The notes below the pieces were generated by a model. That model worked only from the letters and a program-made list of their open reading frames with translations. It was not told the DNA's origin and ran no database searches. Both the position numbers and the translations under genes were made by a program. From Nyssa sinensis (taxonomy: Eukaryota > Streptophyta > Magnoliopsida > Cornales > Nyssaceae): a stretch of 64,000 nt of DNA. Positions 22,196-32,794 of this stretch are shown here, in pieces (positions within the stretch are counted from its first letter, which is position 1; each line of letters opens with the position of its first letter). The DNA lies in the NCBI GenBank assembly GCA_008638375.1, contig CM018032.1:2671001-2735000 (forward strand), in the 5' to 3' direction.

Positions 22196-24358
22196 TCTCT
22201 AATTGAGTCCTTTCACAAAATTTTCTATTAAGCCAAATAAATTGTTTAAAAAAATGCCCGAGGGATTCATCATCCTAAATTAGTGGAAGAAACCTTGTTT
22301 TTTATTTTTTTAGTTTATTAGTAAAGTAAAAAAACAATTGATGATTGGAGTAAGATCTTTACTCTTAGTTTCATTATTCAAAAAACTTGAATTATGATGG
22401 CAATTAAAATCTTTTTTAGTTCACCTAAAAAAGAATGATAATTGTGAGTAGGACCAAGATTGCTATGTAAGAAAATAATCACCAATAATAACATACTTGT
22501 TTAATCATAAGCATGCATAAATTAATATGATGAATAATGGTGCGTACTTGAATTCATGAATAATATGAAGCTTCCTTCGTGATGTTATCATCATTAGAAT
22601 TGTTAGTAGTGAGATGGGGAAATGCTTTCTACTATGTTCTCTGCCTTAGGTTTGCTAAGTCCAATAGGGAGTCTGCAACAGTTGAGTGAGAGTGTGGATC
22701 AATTCCTATATTTATAATCAAAGTGCAAGTCCTAATTTATAAAGGACTGCTAATTAAGAGTTCACACATATCTGTAAAATTCATACTAATGTCCTACGTG
22801 ATAACATGTAGCTAAGGGGCACCAAACCTAATATTACCTTTGATCACAGTTAATCAATTTGAACTTATCCGATATACTCTCTTTAGATCAAACATTCTAA
22901 TTAATCTGACTTTTTACAAACATAAAATAATGAGACATGCTAGCCCACTTTAATTAAAAATCTTACATGTTATACTAAATCACATTAATTAAAAGAAATA
23001 TGGAGAGCCTTGAAAAGGCTCTTGTTAGATAGCTAATTGATTGTAACATCTTACATAAATTAGTCTAATCTTACAACGATTTAGTATAATTATTTGGCTT
23101 TTGTGCTAATATGATCCATTTTTAGCTCTACGCACATCAAATTTTGATTATATATACAAACACACATTTGAAAGCTTAAAGAGAGCAAGGCTATGTATAT
23201 ATATTTTTATTACTAATTAGAATCCATATTTTTTCTAATTCATAGTCTTAGTTTTTTTTTTCACACTATGAGAGATGAAAAAATCTATTTAAATGTGTAT
23301 ACATGTGTTAAGTCTCGAACTAAAATAGTATTTATGGAAGAAGAGGGTTTCGCTATCTGAGATGAGATTTCAATCCTCCGTAAAACATAGTTAAAAGGAA
23401 AGAGAATAAGTCAGGCCTTGTTTGAAAAACTAGATAAAAATGTCGGAATGGATAAGATATGATTGAACTCGATATGAATAAAATCTTGTAAAATATTAAA
23501 TATTTCAATTCTAGTTTAGACAAATATAGATAAGAGACTTTGATATAATTATATTATATTTTTAATAAAATAAAATAAAAAAATGTATTTGGATCCCTAT
23601 ATAATTTTTTTTGGGGTCATTTAGGCAGGAGTCCACTAAAAGTATAAAAATTATTATAAAGTCTCAATCTAAATTTAATGACCCACCAAATCCTTCTAAC
23701 CTTCAATAACTAAAATACCCTTAATTACATTCTTAAATCAGCTCATTACTTCAAAAGATAGGCGCGTGGATGGAGCACCAACTTCCGTAAAATAAGGAGC
23801 AATCACAAAATTTTTTTTCAAAACTTTAAAATTCAATAACTTGAAATTTATAAATTATTTTTTAATAAAAAATATATATTTAAATTCTAAACATTGAGAT
23901 CTATCAAACAAGATCAATATTAAATATGAAAATCTGAAGAAAAAAAATCATTCCAAAAGTATAAAATTTCGTTAGCGAAAGTGTAAAATTTACACTTTTG
24001 TAGTTAAAAATTTAATTCCAATTAAAGTATAAAATTTTACACTTTTCTAAACTGTAAAATTCACAATTTTATAAAAATGAAAAAAAATCCTTGGCCACAT
24101 GTTAGATGCTCAAAATTGACTTTCAAATGTGTGAAAATTTTTCAAAAAAAATTCAGTATTTAAAGCACAAATTATTAAAAATACACTAGCTATAAAAGCG
24201 TAAAATTTGACGCTATTATAAAAAAGTAAGATTTTACACTATTAAACCTTTTGCTTTAGATAGGCACTTTGGGATAACTAAAGATGGCTTTTCCTCCCAT
24301 ATGATTTTGTCTCATCTTGAAACAAAGGCTGCCACACTAAATTTTTTTATGCCTTCTC

Positions 24359-24392
<34 letters not shown>

Positions 24393-25344
24393 CTGACACT
24401 ATGCATGCCCATGATCTTCCATACCTAGCATATTAATTAAACTGACATTTATAATAATGTACGTAGAGGTAAGGCATATCAGTTGACGTTGAGCTTACTT
24501 TACACACAAACTATGTACTGGTAAGTAGTTTCATTAATATTGAAGTGGATGGGGTTGAGTTGCGAGGATGGGCAAAAGTGCAGTGGTGGCCTTGAATCTT
24601 GAAGCACGTTGGAAGATTGAGAGGCACTTGGTTTCTTCCACAACTTCAAGTTATTCTTCAGTTTTTTAATTTTTCAATTATATAAGAAAATATATTAAGA
24701 ACCCAAATTTGACAACTGACTTCCCCTTCACGTTCACTGAAAATCTATTCATTGAAAATCAATAACCAATGCAAAGTAACGTCTCCACATCAGTTATGCT
24801 TTTTCTAATTTTGGTGATAGTAGGAGTACAACTAATTCAAGTTAATCTACACCATGTTTTGATGATGAAAGCCAACAAAAGTTAATCCTCAACTTTGAAT
24901 TGGTCCTCTTTATGATCTTTGTCAAAGGATATCAAAGGCTTATTTGGGCAGAAGATATCAATTGAAGCAGCGGATCCCTGGTGAACCTCCGTGTCCTCTG
25001 ATGTGGGTGAAGATTGAATTAGGGTATTATTATCATTTATAAAAGAAATTATAAGTGTCATGTCATTGAGTTGGACTTGAGTTAAAAATTAAAAATAATG
25101 GTATCCTTCACCTTATAATTAGAAAAGGTGTGAATCTGAACATCTCTTTTAGGGACTTAAAACTAATTAACTCTTTTTTTTTTAGTACTAACAAAAATAT
25201 TTTTCTCAAGTTCTTAATTTCTTTTTTCAATATATACAAAAAAAAGTTTTAAAAATTTAAGAACGAAGAAAAAAATATGAATATATAAGAGATAAATTAA
25301 GACAAAGTATGACAAATTTAACAATTTTTTTGTATGTGCAAATT
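22196..25344. other. AT-rich intergenic DNA, no gene recognised
   Basis: No convincing coding region. It contains short palindromes built on GTGTAAAATTTACAC between 23960 and 24240 and a (GT)n tract at 24362-24390. Confidence 0.55.
24362..24390. repeat. (GT)n microsatellite
   Basis: Fourteen uninterrupted GT units. Confidence 0.9.
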
Positions 25345-25738
25345 TGATGTAGAACAAATCAACCTTAAAAATAAGGATATTGTTTCAGAGTTATAATATG
25401 ATTGTTTAGTTTCAAATTTTAATTTGTTCTTAATTTTTCTAGTTTCTTAGTTTTATTAGGATTAGTATAAAAAGTATAGGAATTAGTAATTTTTTATTCG
25501 AATTAGTAGTCTTTTTGTATTAGGATTAGGAAAAAAATAAGAGTTATAATTTTATAGTTAAAATAGTAGTATTCTGACTTTGTAATTATGCTATAATAGC
25601 TCTTTATAGTTAAGTTTTTTTATCAATAAAATATATATATTGAATTTTAAATAATTTATTTCTCTGTTTGGGTTTATTGTTCTCCTTTTTTGGATATTGA
25701 TGTTGGTCGTATTCGTTGTTCGCGTTTTCGTTTTTGCA
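25345..25738 (+). mobile_element. 5' LTR of the outer element of a three-level nest
   Basis: About 394 bp from TGATGTAG to TTTTTGCA. It shares a long run of words with 31236-31610, among them TAGTTTTATTAGGATTA, TTATTCGAATTAGTA, AATAAGAGTTAT and ATCRATAAAATAT. A primer binding site follows five bases later. Confidence 0.7.
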
Positions 25739-25743
25739 TTAGT

Positions 25744-25756
25744 TGGTATCAGAACG
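25744..25756 (+). other. Primer binding site of the outer nested element
   Basis: TGGTATCAGAACG, close to the initiator-Met tRNA complement used by plant LTR elements. Confidence 0.7.
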
Positions 25757-26466
25757 ATGATTTTCCTCGCTAGATCGCAGTTAGTGTAGATGAGTTTTTT
25801 TTTTTATCTAATTGACGACATTTGTAGGGACAATTCGTTTCTCGTTTGGAGTCTCAGATAAAAAAGAATATTGAAAACAATAGGTGTTGCACTGACGATA
25901 GAGCTCGCAGTTAGTCTGTTCGTAGACACGTTTCTATTCGAAAAGTTATGTGCAATTACGAAAGATTTTCTGACTTCGATGGTAATTTTTATTTTAAAGA
26001 CTTTCATGATTAGATATATGATTCAGATGATTTCTTTATGATATGCGACTTTCAGCGGAAAAATAATATTTTTAGGCAAAAGATAAACTCATTGGATTAG
26101 CTAAAAGATGGTAATTTGATTTAAATAGGTGTAAACAACTACAACATAAAAAGTGTATTCGTTCATGGTAAAAAAAGATGAGACTGTTGATAGATAAATG
26201 ATAAATACAAGTCCGCATGAAAAAACACCAACAAAAAAACAAAAACCAAAAAATGAAATTGTTAAAGTAACTTTGACTTATAAAGTTGCACATATTAAAC
26301 GATTGAAAGAAGTTTATGTTATTGTAGAAGACCTTCTTGTCATAAAAATCATAGTTCAAGATATTTCATATCTTGAAGATGATCACAAAGAATCAAAAGA
26401 AAATAAAATTGAATATATTTTTAAAAATGTTGCTCAAGATATTAGTAAAGAAGTTACGTTTGAGAC
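25757..26466 (+). pseudogene. Decayed internal region of the outer element, left part
   Basis: Fragmentary open frames, the last being 26198-26491, which is cut by the nested LTR. The encoded sequence is Lys/Glu/Ile-rich and I do not recognise it. The same reading frame would stay open to a stop at 30894 if the nested insertion were absent, so the host frame pre-dates the insertion. The internal region continues at 30794-31235. Confidence 0.5.
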
Positions 26467-26748
26467 TATTAGATTTGGTGGAATAACATAAAAGAGACAA
26501 AAGAGAGAGAGAAGAGAGAAAACAGAGAAACTCAAAAGAGTACATTATATTAGACTGAATTCATTGAAACAATACAAGAGAGCTCTTTTATATAGGAGGG
26601 TTATGAGATTGTACATGAAAAGTATAAATAAAGGAAACAAACTATACAACCCTAATCCCACTAACATTACACAATAATATATATGTAGCGACTAACCCTA
26701 ACCCTAGTATCACAATAATATATAGGTAACCCTAATATACTTCTAACA
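26467..26748 (-). mobile_element. 3' LTR of the non-autonomous element
   Basis: 282 bp. The first base pair of the terminus is mutated (TATTAG for TGTTAG). It lies next to the polypurine tract at 26749-26762 on the minus strand. Confidence 0.85.
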
Positions 26749-27071
26749 CTCCCTCTCAAACTCAAGGTGGGAGGTAAACCAAGTTGAGTTTGTAAACAAA
26801 ATCTGAACAGGAACTGGTTGACTTGGTGGTGGTGTGACTGAAATAGAGATGTAACCCAAGCGGACATAGCAGTTGAGACAAAACCAGAGTGGCAGCTGAG
26901 ACAGAACCAGTGTTGCAACTTGCTGAGATGGTGGAACAGACGATGATGAGAATGGCGAGGCCACATGTTGGGCAGAATGGTGATGGTGAAGTATGCTAGG
27001 GATGAACTGATGCTGAAACGGAATCAATACTGCGGCTACTGAGACGGTGGGACCTAATGTGGGGCTGCAAC

Positions 27072-27137
27072 TGTAATAACCCGAAATTTTTTTTTTATAT
27101 ATAAAATTTCTGTGATTATTTATTTTATTATTAGAGC

Positions 27138-27169
<32 letters not shown>

Positions 27170-29990
27170 GAATGTAATGCGTGTATTGTATGTGTATAAT
27201 TATGTGTGTATGCTATATGTGCATGTATATATAATATATACATAATTAAAAAAAAAAATCTAATTTGGAGAATATATATATATATATATATATAACAGTG
27301 CATGTGTGCACTGTGTTTCTGCCGTGTGTGTGTGTATGTGTTGAGTGTTGCACACTCAAGGAAGCATGGCTTGTGGTTGTGTGTGTGAGTGGATTTCAGG
27401 GCATGGGAGAGACTGTGAGTGTGTAAGAGATTAGGTGTGTGTGGGTAGTGAAATTTGTGAGTGTATATGAGAGTTGAGAGGGGCAGACAGTCGTGGGTTT
27501 TAGAGAGAGAGAGATATATATAGAGAGAGAGAAAGTGAAGAGAGAAGGAGAGTGTGATCTGTGTGTGTGCGAATACAGTTGGAAGAGGAAGCAAGGTGGA
27601 GAGCGGTGAGGTGAAGAGGTCCAGTGGTTGAACCAAGAGAAGGAGAGAGAAACGGAGGTGAAACAACTAAACCCATTATTTTCTCTCTCTAGAAATATCA
27701 TGTGTACATAATCTGTTTTAGAGCATGTTGAATTGATTAAAGTCTTGGACATTGTAGTGTATGAAATGTAGATCATTTTGCAAGAAAAATCAGTTAAAAT
27801 GGGTGAGAGATGAGAGAGAAAAAACAAGTTGTGGGTCACGGCCATGGGGGAGAAATCCAGGTCTTTCAACACGATTGGGAGGTTCAAAATGGTATTAAAG
27901 TGTTCCAAAAATGTTTTAGGATGATTTGGAATTGAAAGAGGCTTCGAAAACACCAAGAAAATCAAGTTTGAAAACTTGATTTTCTGCAAATTCCGGCCAC
28001 CGGCGCCGGAGAAGGCGACCGGAGCTTCGCCGGAAAAACGGGGGGGAAGATACTGTTCCGGGCTTGGGTCGGGTCGGTTCGGGTCGGGTCGGGCTTGGGC
28101 CGGTCCGCCCCTGCCACGTGTCGTCTTCTTGTTTTAAATTAAAAACTAAATTGGGAATGTTTGGTTGTGGATTTAAGAAATTGGAAATCTGAATTAAATA
28201 AGAACAGGGATATCTTATCCCTGTTTTGGGTTGATCCTTGTTTGGTTGTCCGAATTAGGAATAGGAGAATTAGAAATTACAATTTTGCCCCTAAACTTTT
28301 TGATAATTGAAAATTGACCCAGAACTTTCGGGAATTGCACTTTGACCCCTAAACTTATGAGAAATTATGATTAGACCCACCAGATTTAAATATTAATAAA
28401 ATAATAATTAAATTAATTAATTAATTAATTAATTTAATTATTTAAATACTCTAAAATAACCCGGAGTCCAAATGGGACAAGTCATTAGTGTATTTTGACT
28501 ATCTCGGCCATTCTGAGGCCAATGGTGAGGTCCGTTTTTCGAGACGGGGTCCTAAAAAATAGACACGTAGCAACATATAAAATTACCAAAATGCCCCTGA
28601 ATTGAAGTACAGTCAAACAAACTCCGAATTAGGTAAACAAATAGTGGAACTTTATTATTTCGAGCATTCCGGACTCAACCATGGAGTCTGATTTGTGGAA
28701 AGAAGTCTCGAAGTGTAAGGACCCGTGAAAAGTGCAAAATGACTGTTTTGCCCTTTTGAACCCAGATGTCCGAATTCAGTTCTACGAAAATCTAAACTTA
28801 TTTTCTTCAACGTCCCGGATCCAATAATAGAGTTTAATTTAGTAAAATAGAAACTTATAAGATAAAGACATAAAATTTGATGAATAACATAATTCATATG
28901 ACAATTGAACTGAGTCTCATGTTATGATTTTAGGGACACGGAAAGGCAAGAGAAGGTGACCTGACCTTTGGTGTTCTTACAGTGATTCCACTTTACTACG
29001 AGTATACTTTCCCTGAGTTGAGGTCGATTATCAGGTACGATATATTGTGCTAAGTAAGAAATGGAATTAAGATTAGGAATACTTGTTCTGCTGCCTTGAT
29101 TGTTCACTTGTTTGCTTGAATGTTTACATGCTTATGTGCTTCATGCTATTTTGCTGATGTTGGGTGATGATGTGAAAGATGATTATGTGTATATTGCATG
29201 TGTTAGTGTAGTGTGTGAATTACATGCTTTGAGAACTGTTGACATTATGAAATATGTACTTGAAAGCATGCTTTATGTATGAAAGAGATGCATCATTGAG
29301 ATTGCATTAACATGATGAGATCAGAGCATATTGGCATAGTGTGATTCCTTGGACATGGCGTGAGTTAAGCACTTGGTGCTTTGCATTATGAGGGTGCAGA
29401 TCCTGTGGTGAAAAACCCAAAATCGGCCATTAGGTACTTGCAAGCCTGACGGATTCCGGACCGTGAAGCGAGACATACGTGGCGGTACTCATGCCAGCGG
29501 AGAATGACCGTATCATGAGACATGGGTGGCATAGAGTTGCATGGGTGTGTCACGCATACTGCTCATATACTGTACACTGTTCATATACTGCCATCATGAT
29601 ATCGAATGCCATATAGAAATAACTGTACACTTGCACATGCCACGACCTTAGTTCTGTTTCTTGCATTGGCATTATATTGTACCAGCATGTTGAGCTGACC
29701 CCTTTAGTGGGGCAAACATTTCAGATGATGTCCCAGCTGCAGGAGACGTGGAGATGATCTGATTAGGGACTGTTAGGCCCAAGGGGCCCTTTGATGTTGT
29801 GTAAGGGTATAAGCCCGAGACTGTATTTTATTTTGTATGTTGTGAACAAATGGACCAGACCTTATGTATGTATCAGAACAGTGTGTAGAATGTATGTGAT
29901 CGTCCTTAATTATCTTTTATTCCCTTATTATTTTATTTCTTTCTGTCTCGTTACTCGCGCCTCGGGTTCGTTGGAATTCGGGGCGTGACA
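27072..29990 (+). mobile_element. 2.9-kb solo LTR of Tekay/Del chromovirus type
   Basis: Begins TGTAATAACCCGAAATTT and ends GGGGCGTGACA. These termini are characteristic of long plant chromovirus LTRs. The perfect 5-bp duplication GCAAC flanks it (27067-27071 and 29991-29995). Inside there is no gag or pol, only typical LTR landmarks such as CTGACCCCTTTAGTGGGG near the 3' end. A lone LTR with intact duplication is the product of recombination between the two LTRs of a former full element. Microsatellites lie at 27138-27167 (ATT) and 27274-27297 (AT). Confidence 0.85.
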
Positions 29991-30506
29991 GCAACTGTGA
30001 CTATCATTGTGACTGAGACGGACTCAATGCTTGCTGAGGCGGAACGGTGTGGACCAGAGGAGCAGAAAGAATAAAGAACTAGGAGCAGAAACGAGCATGG
30101 ACCAGAGGGGCGGCTGGGTCAGAAAGAAAAAAGAAAAGGAACAGTAGAGACGCAGTAGAGAAAAGGAAGAATAAAAAAAGAATCAGAAGGAAAGAGCAAC
30201 AAAACTCCAAAACTCGATATTGAATCCAAAACTCCAAAAGAGCAAAATCAGAAATTACAAGAAGAAAAAACAGAGGAAAAAGGAGTAGAGCAGAAAGAAA
30301 AGGGTTGCGCGACAGAAAGAAAAAGGGCTGCGGCTTCGAGATCAAGAGTGGCTGAAAAAAGCAGAAGAATAGACGTGTTGCGACAGGAAGCAGAGAAAGC
30401 AGAAGAAAATCAAAGGGAAGGAAGGTGTAAACTTGTTGAACCAGAATCAAGTAAGGTAAATTAAACCAGAGAAGAATCAGACCAAGGAAGGAGAGTCTAT
30501 GACACC

Positions 30507-30788
30507 TGTTAGATTTGGTGGAATAACATAAAAGAGACAAAAGAGAGAGAGAAGAGAGAAAACAGAGAAACTCAAAAGACTATATTGTATTAGACTGAGT
30601 TCATTGAAAAAAGACAAGAGAGCTCCTTTATATAGGAGGGTTATGAGGTTGTACATGGAAAATATAAATAAAGGAAACAAACTATAGAACCCTAATCCCA
30701 CTAGCATTACACAATAATATATATGTGGCGGCTAACCCGAACCCTAGTATCACAATAATATATAGATAACCCTAATATACTTCTAACA
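30507..30788 (-). mobile_element. 5' LTR of the non-autonomous element
   Basis: 282 bp, TGTTAGATTTGG...CTTCTAACA. On the minus strand GGTGTCATAGACTC follows the LTR and may be a diverged primer binding site. Confidence 0.85.
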
Positions 30789-30793
30789 GAGAC

Positions 30794-31235
30794 AATAGAC
30801 AATTATTATAATTTTGAAACTATGAACCATGCTAATTGTTTGGATTTTCATGTGAGTACTAAATGGCAATCAAGATGCATCTTTACTCATGGTTAATTTA
30901 GAATCCAAACGTCTTGAATGGCTTTGAGCAGCATGTTCCAAGATCACATGAGTGGAGGCATAAAGTATATAGACCATTTTTTTGGAGAAGAAATCAACTT
31001 TAATTTAAGTCCACACATGCAAAAACACGTGAAGCAAGATCAATTTGGCATTGTTTCAAGGTAAAAAATTATAAAGAAAAATTGTGGAGGGAGTGAGCAA
31101 GCAAATTATTGGACTATAGAACTCTTGCAACACACGCAAACAATTTAATTATTATGTTCTTATTGGTTATAGACGAGTTTGAGATTGAGTATATATTGTT
31201 AAATCAGGGACGAGTTATTTTTAAGTTGTAGAAAC
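30794..31235 (+). pseudogene. Decayed internal region of the outer element, right part
   Basis: Continuation of 25757-26466 after the nested insertion. An open frame runs to 30896 and the rest is without coding sense. It ends at the LTR start at 31236. Confidence 0.45.
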
Positions 31236-31610
31236 TGATGTATGATAAATATAGCACTTTAAAAATAAGAAAATTTGTTTTAGAGTTGTATTAGGATTTT
31301 TTTTAATTCTAATTTTGATTTATTCCTGATTTTTTTAGTTTCCTAGTTTTATTAGGATTAACATAGAAAATATAGAATTAGTAGTTTCTTATTCGAATTA
31401 GTAATCTTTATTGTATTAAGATTATGATAAAAAATAAGAGTTATTATTTCCTAGTCAAAATAGTAATATTCTAACTCTATAGATATGATATAATAATTTT
31501 TTATAATTAAATTTTTTATCGATAAAATATTAATTTTAAATTTTAGAGCTATTTCTTTATTTGAGTTGATTATTCTCTGTTGGATCAAAAATTCTTCGTA
31601 TTACTTAATT
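31236..31610 (+). mobile_element. 3' LTR of the outer nested element
   Basis: Starts TGATGTATGATAAATATAG and can be followed against 25345-25738 to about 31610. The exact end is blurred by decay, and no target duplication could be assigned. Confidence 0.6.
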
Positions 31611-32488
31611 TTTAAAAAATACTATATATTTGATTTCTTTCACATTTTTTTATACTGCGTTATAATCATAAGTAAAAGTGATGATTTAATTAAAACACGT
31701 CGATGGTAGTTACAATCTTAATTTTTTATGGTATTAATAATGGAATAAAATAATATCATTTAAGGGTGGGGTTATTTTTAGGTGATGAAATAATTTTATC
31801 CAAATTAAATAATTATAATCCAAATAAATTTAACACGTAAGTGTTTCGTTTTATTCCACTGCTCAAAACATGGCCCCAGCCTTTCAACTAGACGTCAAGG
31901 GGTGTTGAAACAAAATTCCTTCCCAACCACAAATAAATAAATAAATAATTTGCTAATTTGTTGCTCAGCAACCGCAATGGTTGAATAAAAAGGTAAACTA
32001 AAAGGGGAAGTTGAAGGTCCGCAACTAGCTCGAACTTTTCCGCCAGTGCGTTTGTGGATGCAATCACATACTCGCAGTAAATAGCCAAAAAATAATATTT
32101 GAAACTACGGACCCCCCACGGGTGGCACTGTACTCCAATTATTACGGAACCTCGTGGCTCCTCTGTCACTCCTGTTCAAGTATTCAATAATCAAATCTAC
32201 TGCATGTATAAAATTGATATATATATATATATCTATACCTATATCTATATATTTGAATTTTGTGATTTTGTATTATTATTATTATGAAATTTAAAATGTC
32301 TCAATTATCACTCTTTTGTTGAAGTCATTACTTACTGTCTTGTGAATTCTGATTGGAGCGGGACGGAGAGTGCCCTAGTGCGGTTGGGCATGACATATCA
32401 CAGTCAAAGAAATCAGTGATAATTCGGTAAAATGATGACGTTGCAGTGTCCAGCCGTACGCGCGGCTTGTCTTCTTCCACGCTATTCT
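31611..32488. other. Intergenic DNA upstream of the bHLH gene
   Basis: No coding region recognised. The distal promoter of the gene at 32795 presumably lies in the right part. Confidence 0.55.
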
Positions 32489-32505
32489 CCTTTACACGTG
32501 TACGT
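32489..32505. promoter_or_regulatory. G-box in the upstream region of the bHLH gene
   Basis: TTTACACGTGTACGT contains the palindromic core CACGTG about 290 bp upstream of the ATG. A second ACGT core (TGATGACGTTGC) is at 32434-32445. G-boxes bind bZIP and bHLH factors. Function not tested here. Confidence 0.4.
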
Positions 32506-32794
32506 CTTCCGTCGTCATTTAGCATTCGAGAATATAAGACCAGCTGTAATAATATTTTACGCTAATCAAACGGTACAGAATCAAAGTAGACAAACGGTAT
32601 GTATATAGTAGATTTGCACACCATTAAACGGATATGAAGAATAGAGATGAAGGAAATAAAACTTGGAAAAGAGAAGCATCTAGTCTTGTTAGTCTTGCCC
32701 ATTGAAGAGGGAGAGAAATAGAGAGAGAGTGAGAGGGCTTCTTCTCCACTGGAACAACAGCAAAAAGCACCTGAAACAGAAGTTGAGATAGCAG

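Larger units (their letters stand above)
26467..30788 (-). mobile_element. Non-autonomous LTR retrotransposon, itself interrupted by a solo LTR
   Basis: Two 282-bp LTRs (26467-26748 and 30507-30788) start T(G/A)TTAGATTTGGTGG and end ATACTTCTAACA. The 5-bp duplication GAGAC flanks the whole (26462-26466 and 30789-30793). The LTRs differ at about 17 positions (6%). Next to the left LTR the minus strand has a purine tract (TTTGAGAGGGAG), so the element points left. Without the inner solo LTR the interior is only about 0.83 kb and has no recognisable gag or pol. It is therefore a short non-autonomous element that needs enzymes from elsewhere. Confidence 0.85.

Noticed and set aside
26690..26710. 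Telomere-like CTAACCCTAACCCTAG
   Set aside because: Only two units, inside an LTR, with the second LTR copy diverged at the same place; not an interstitial telomere array.
27743..27989. Long minus-strand frames in 26740-27990
   Set aside because: They lie within LTR sequence, are composed of dinucleotide-repeat translations (His/Thr, Ser/Leu), and have no domain.
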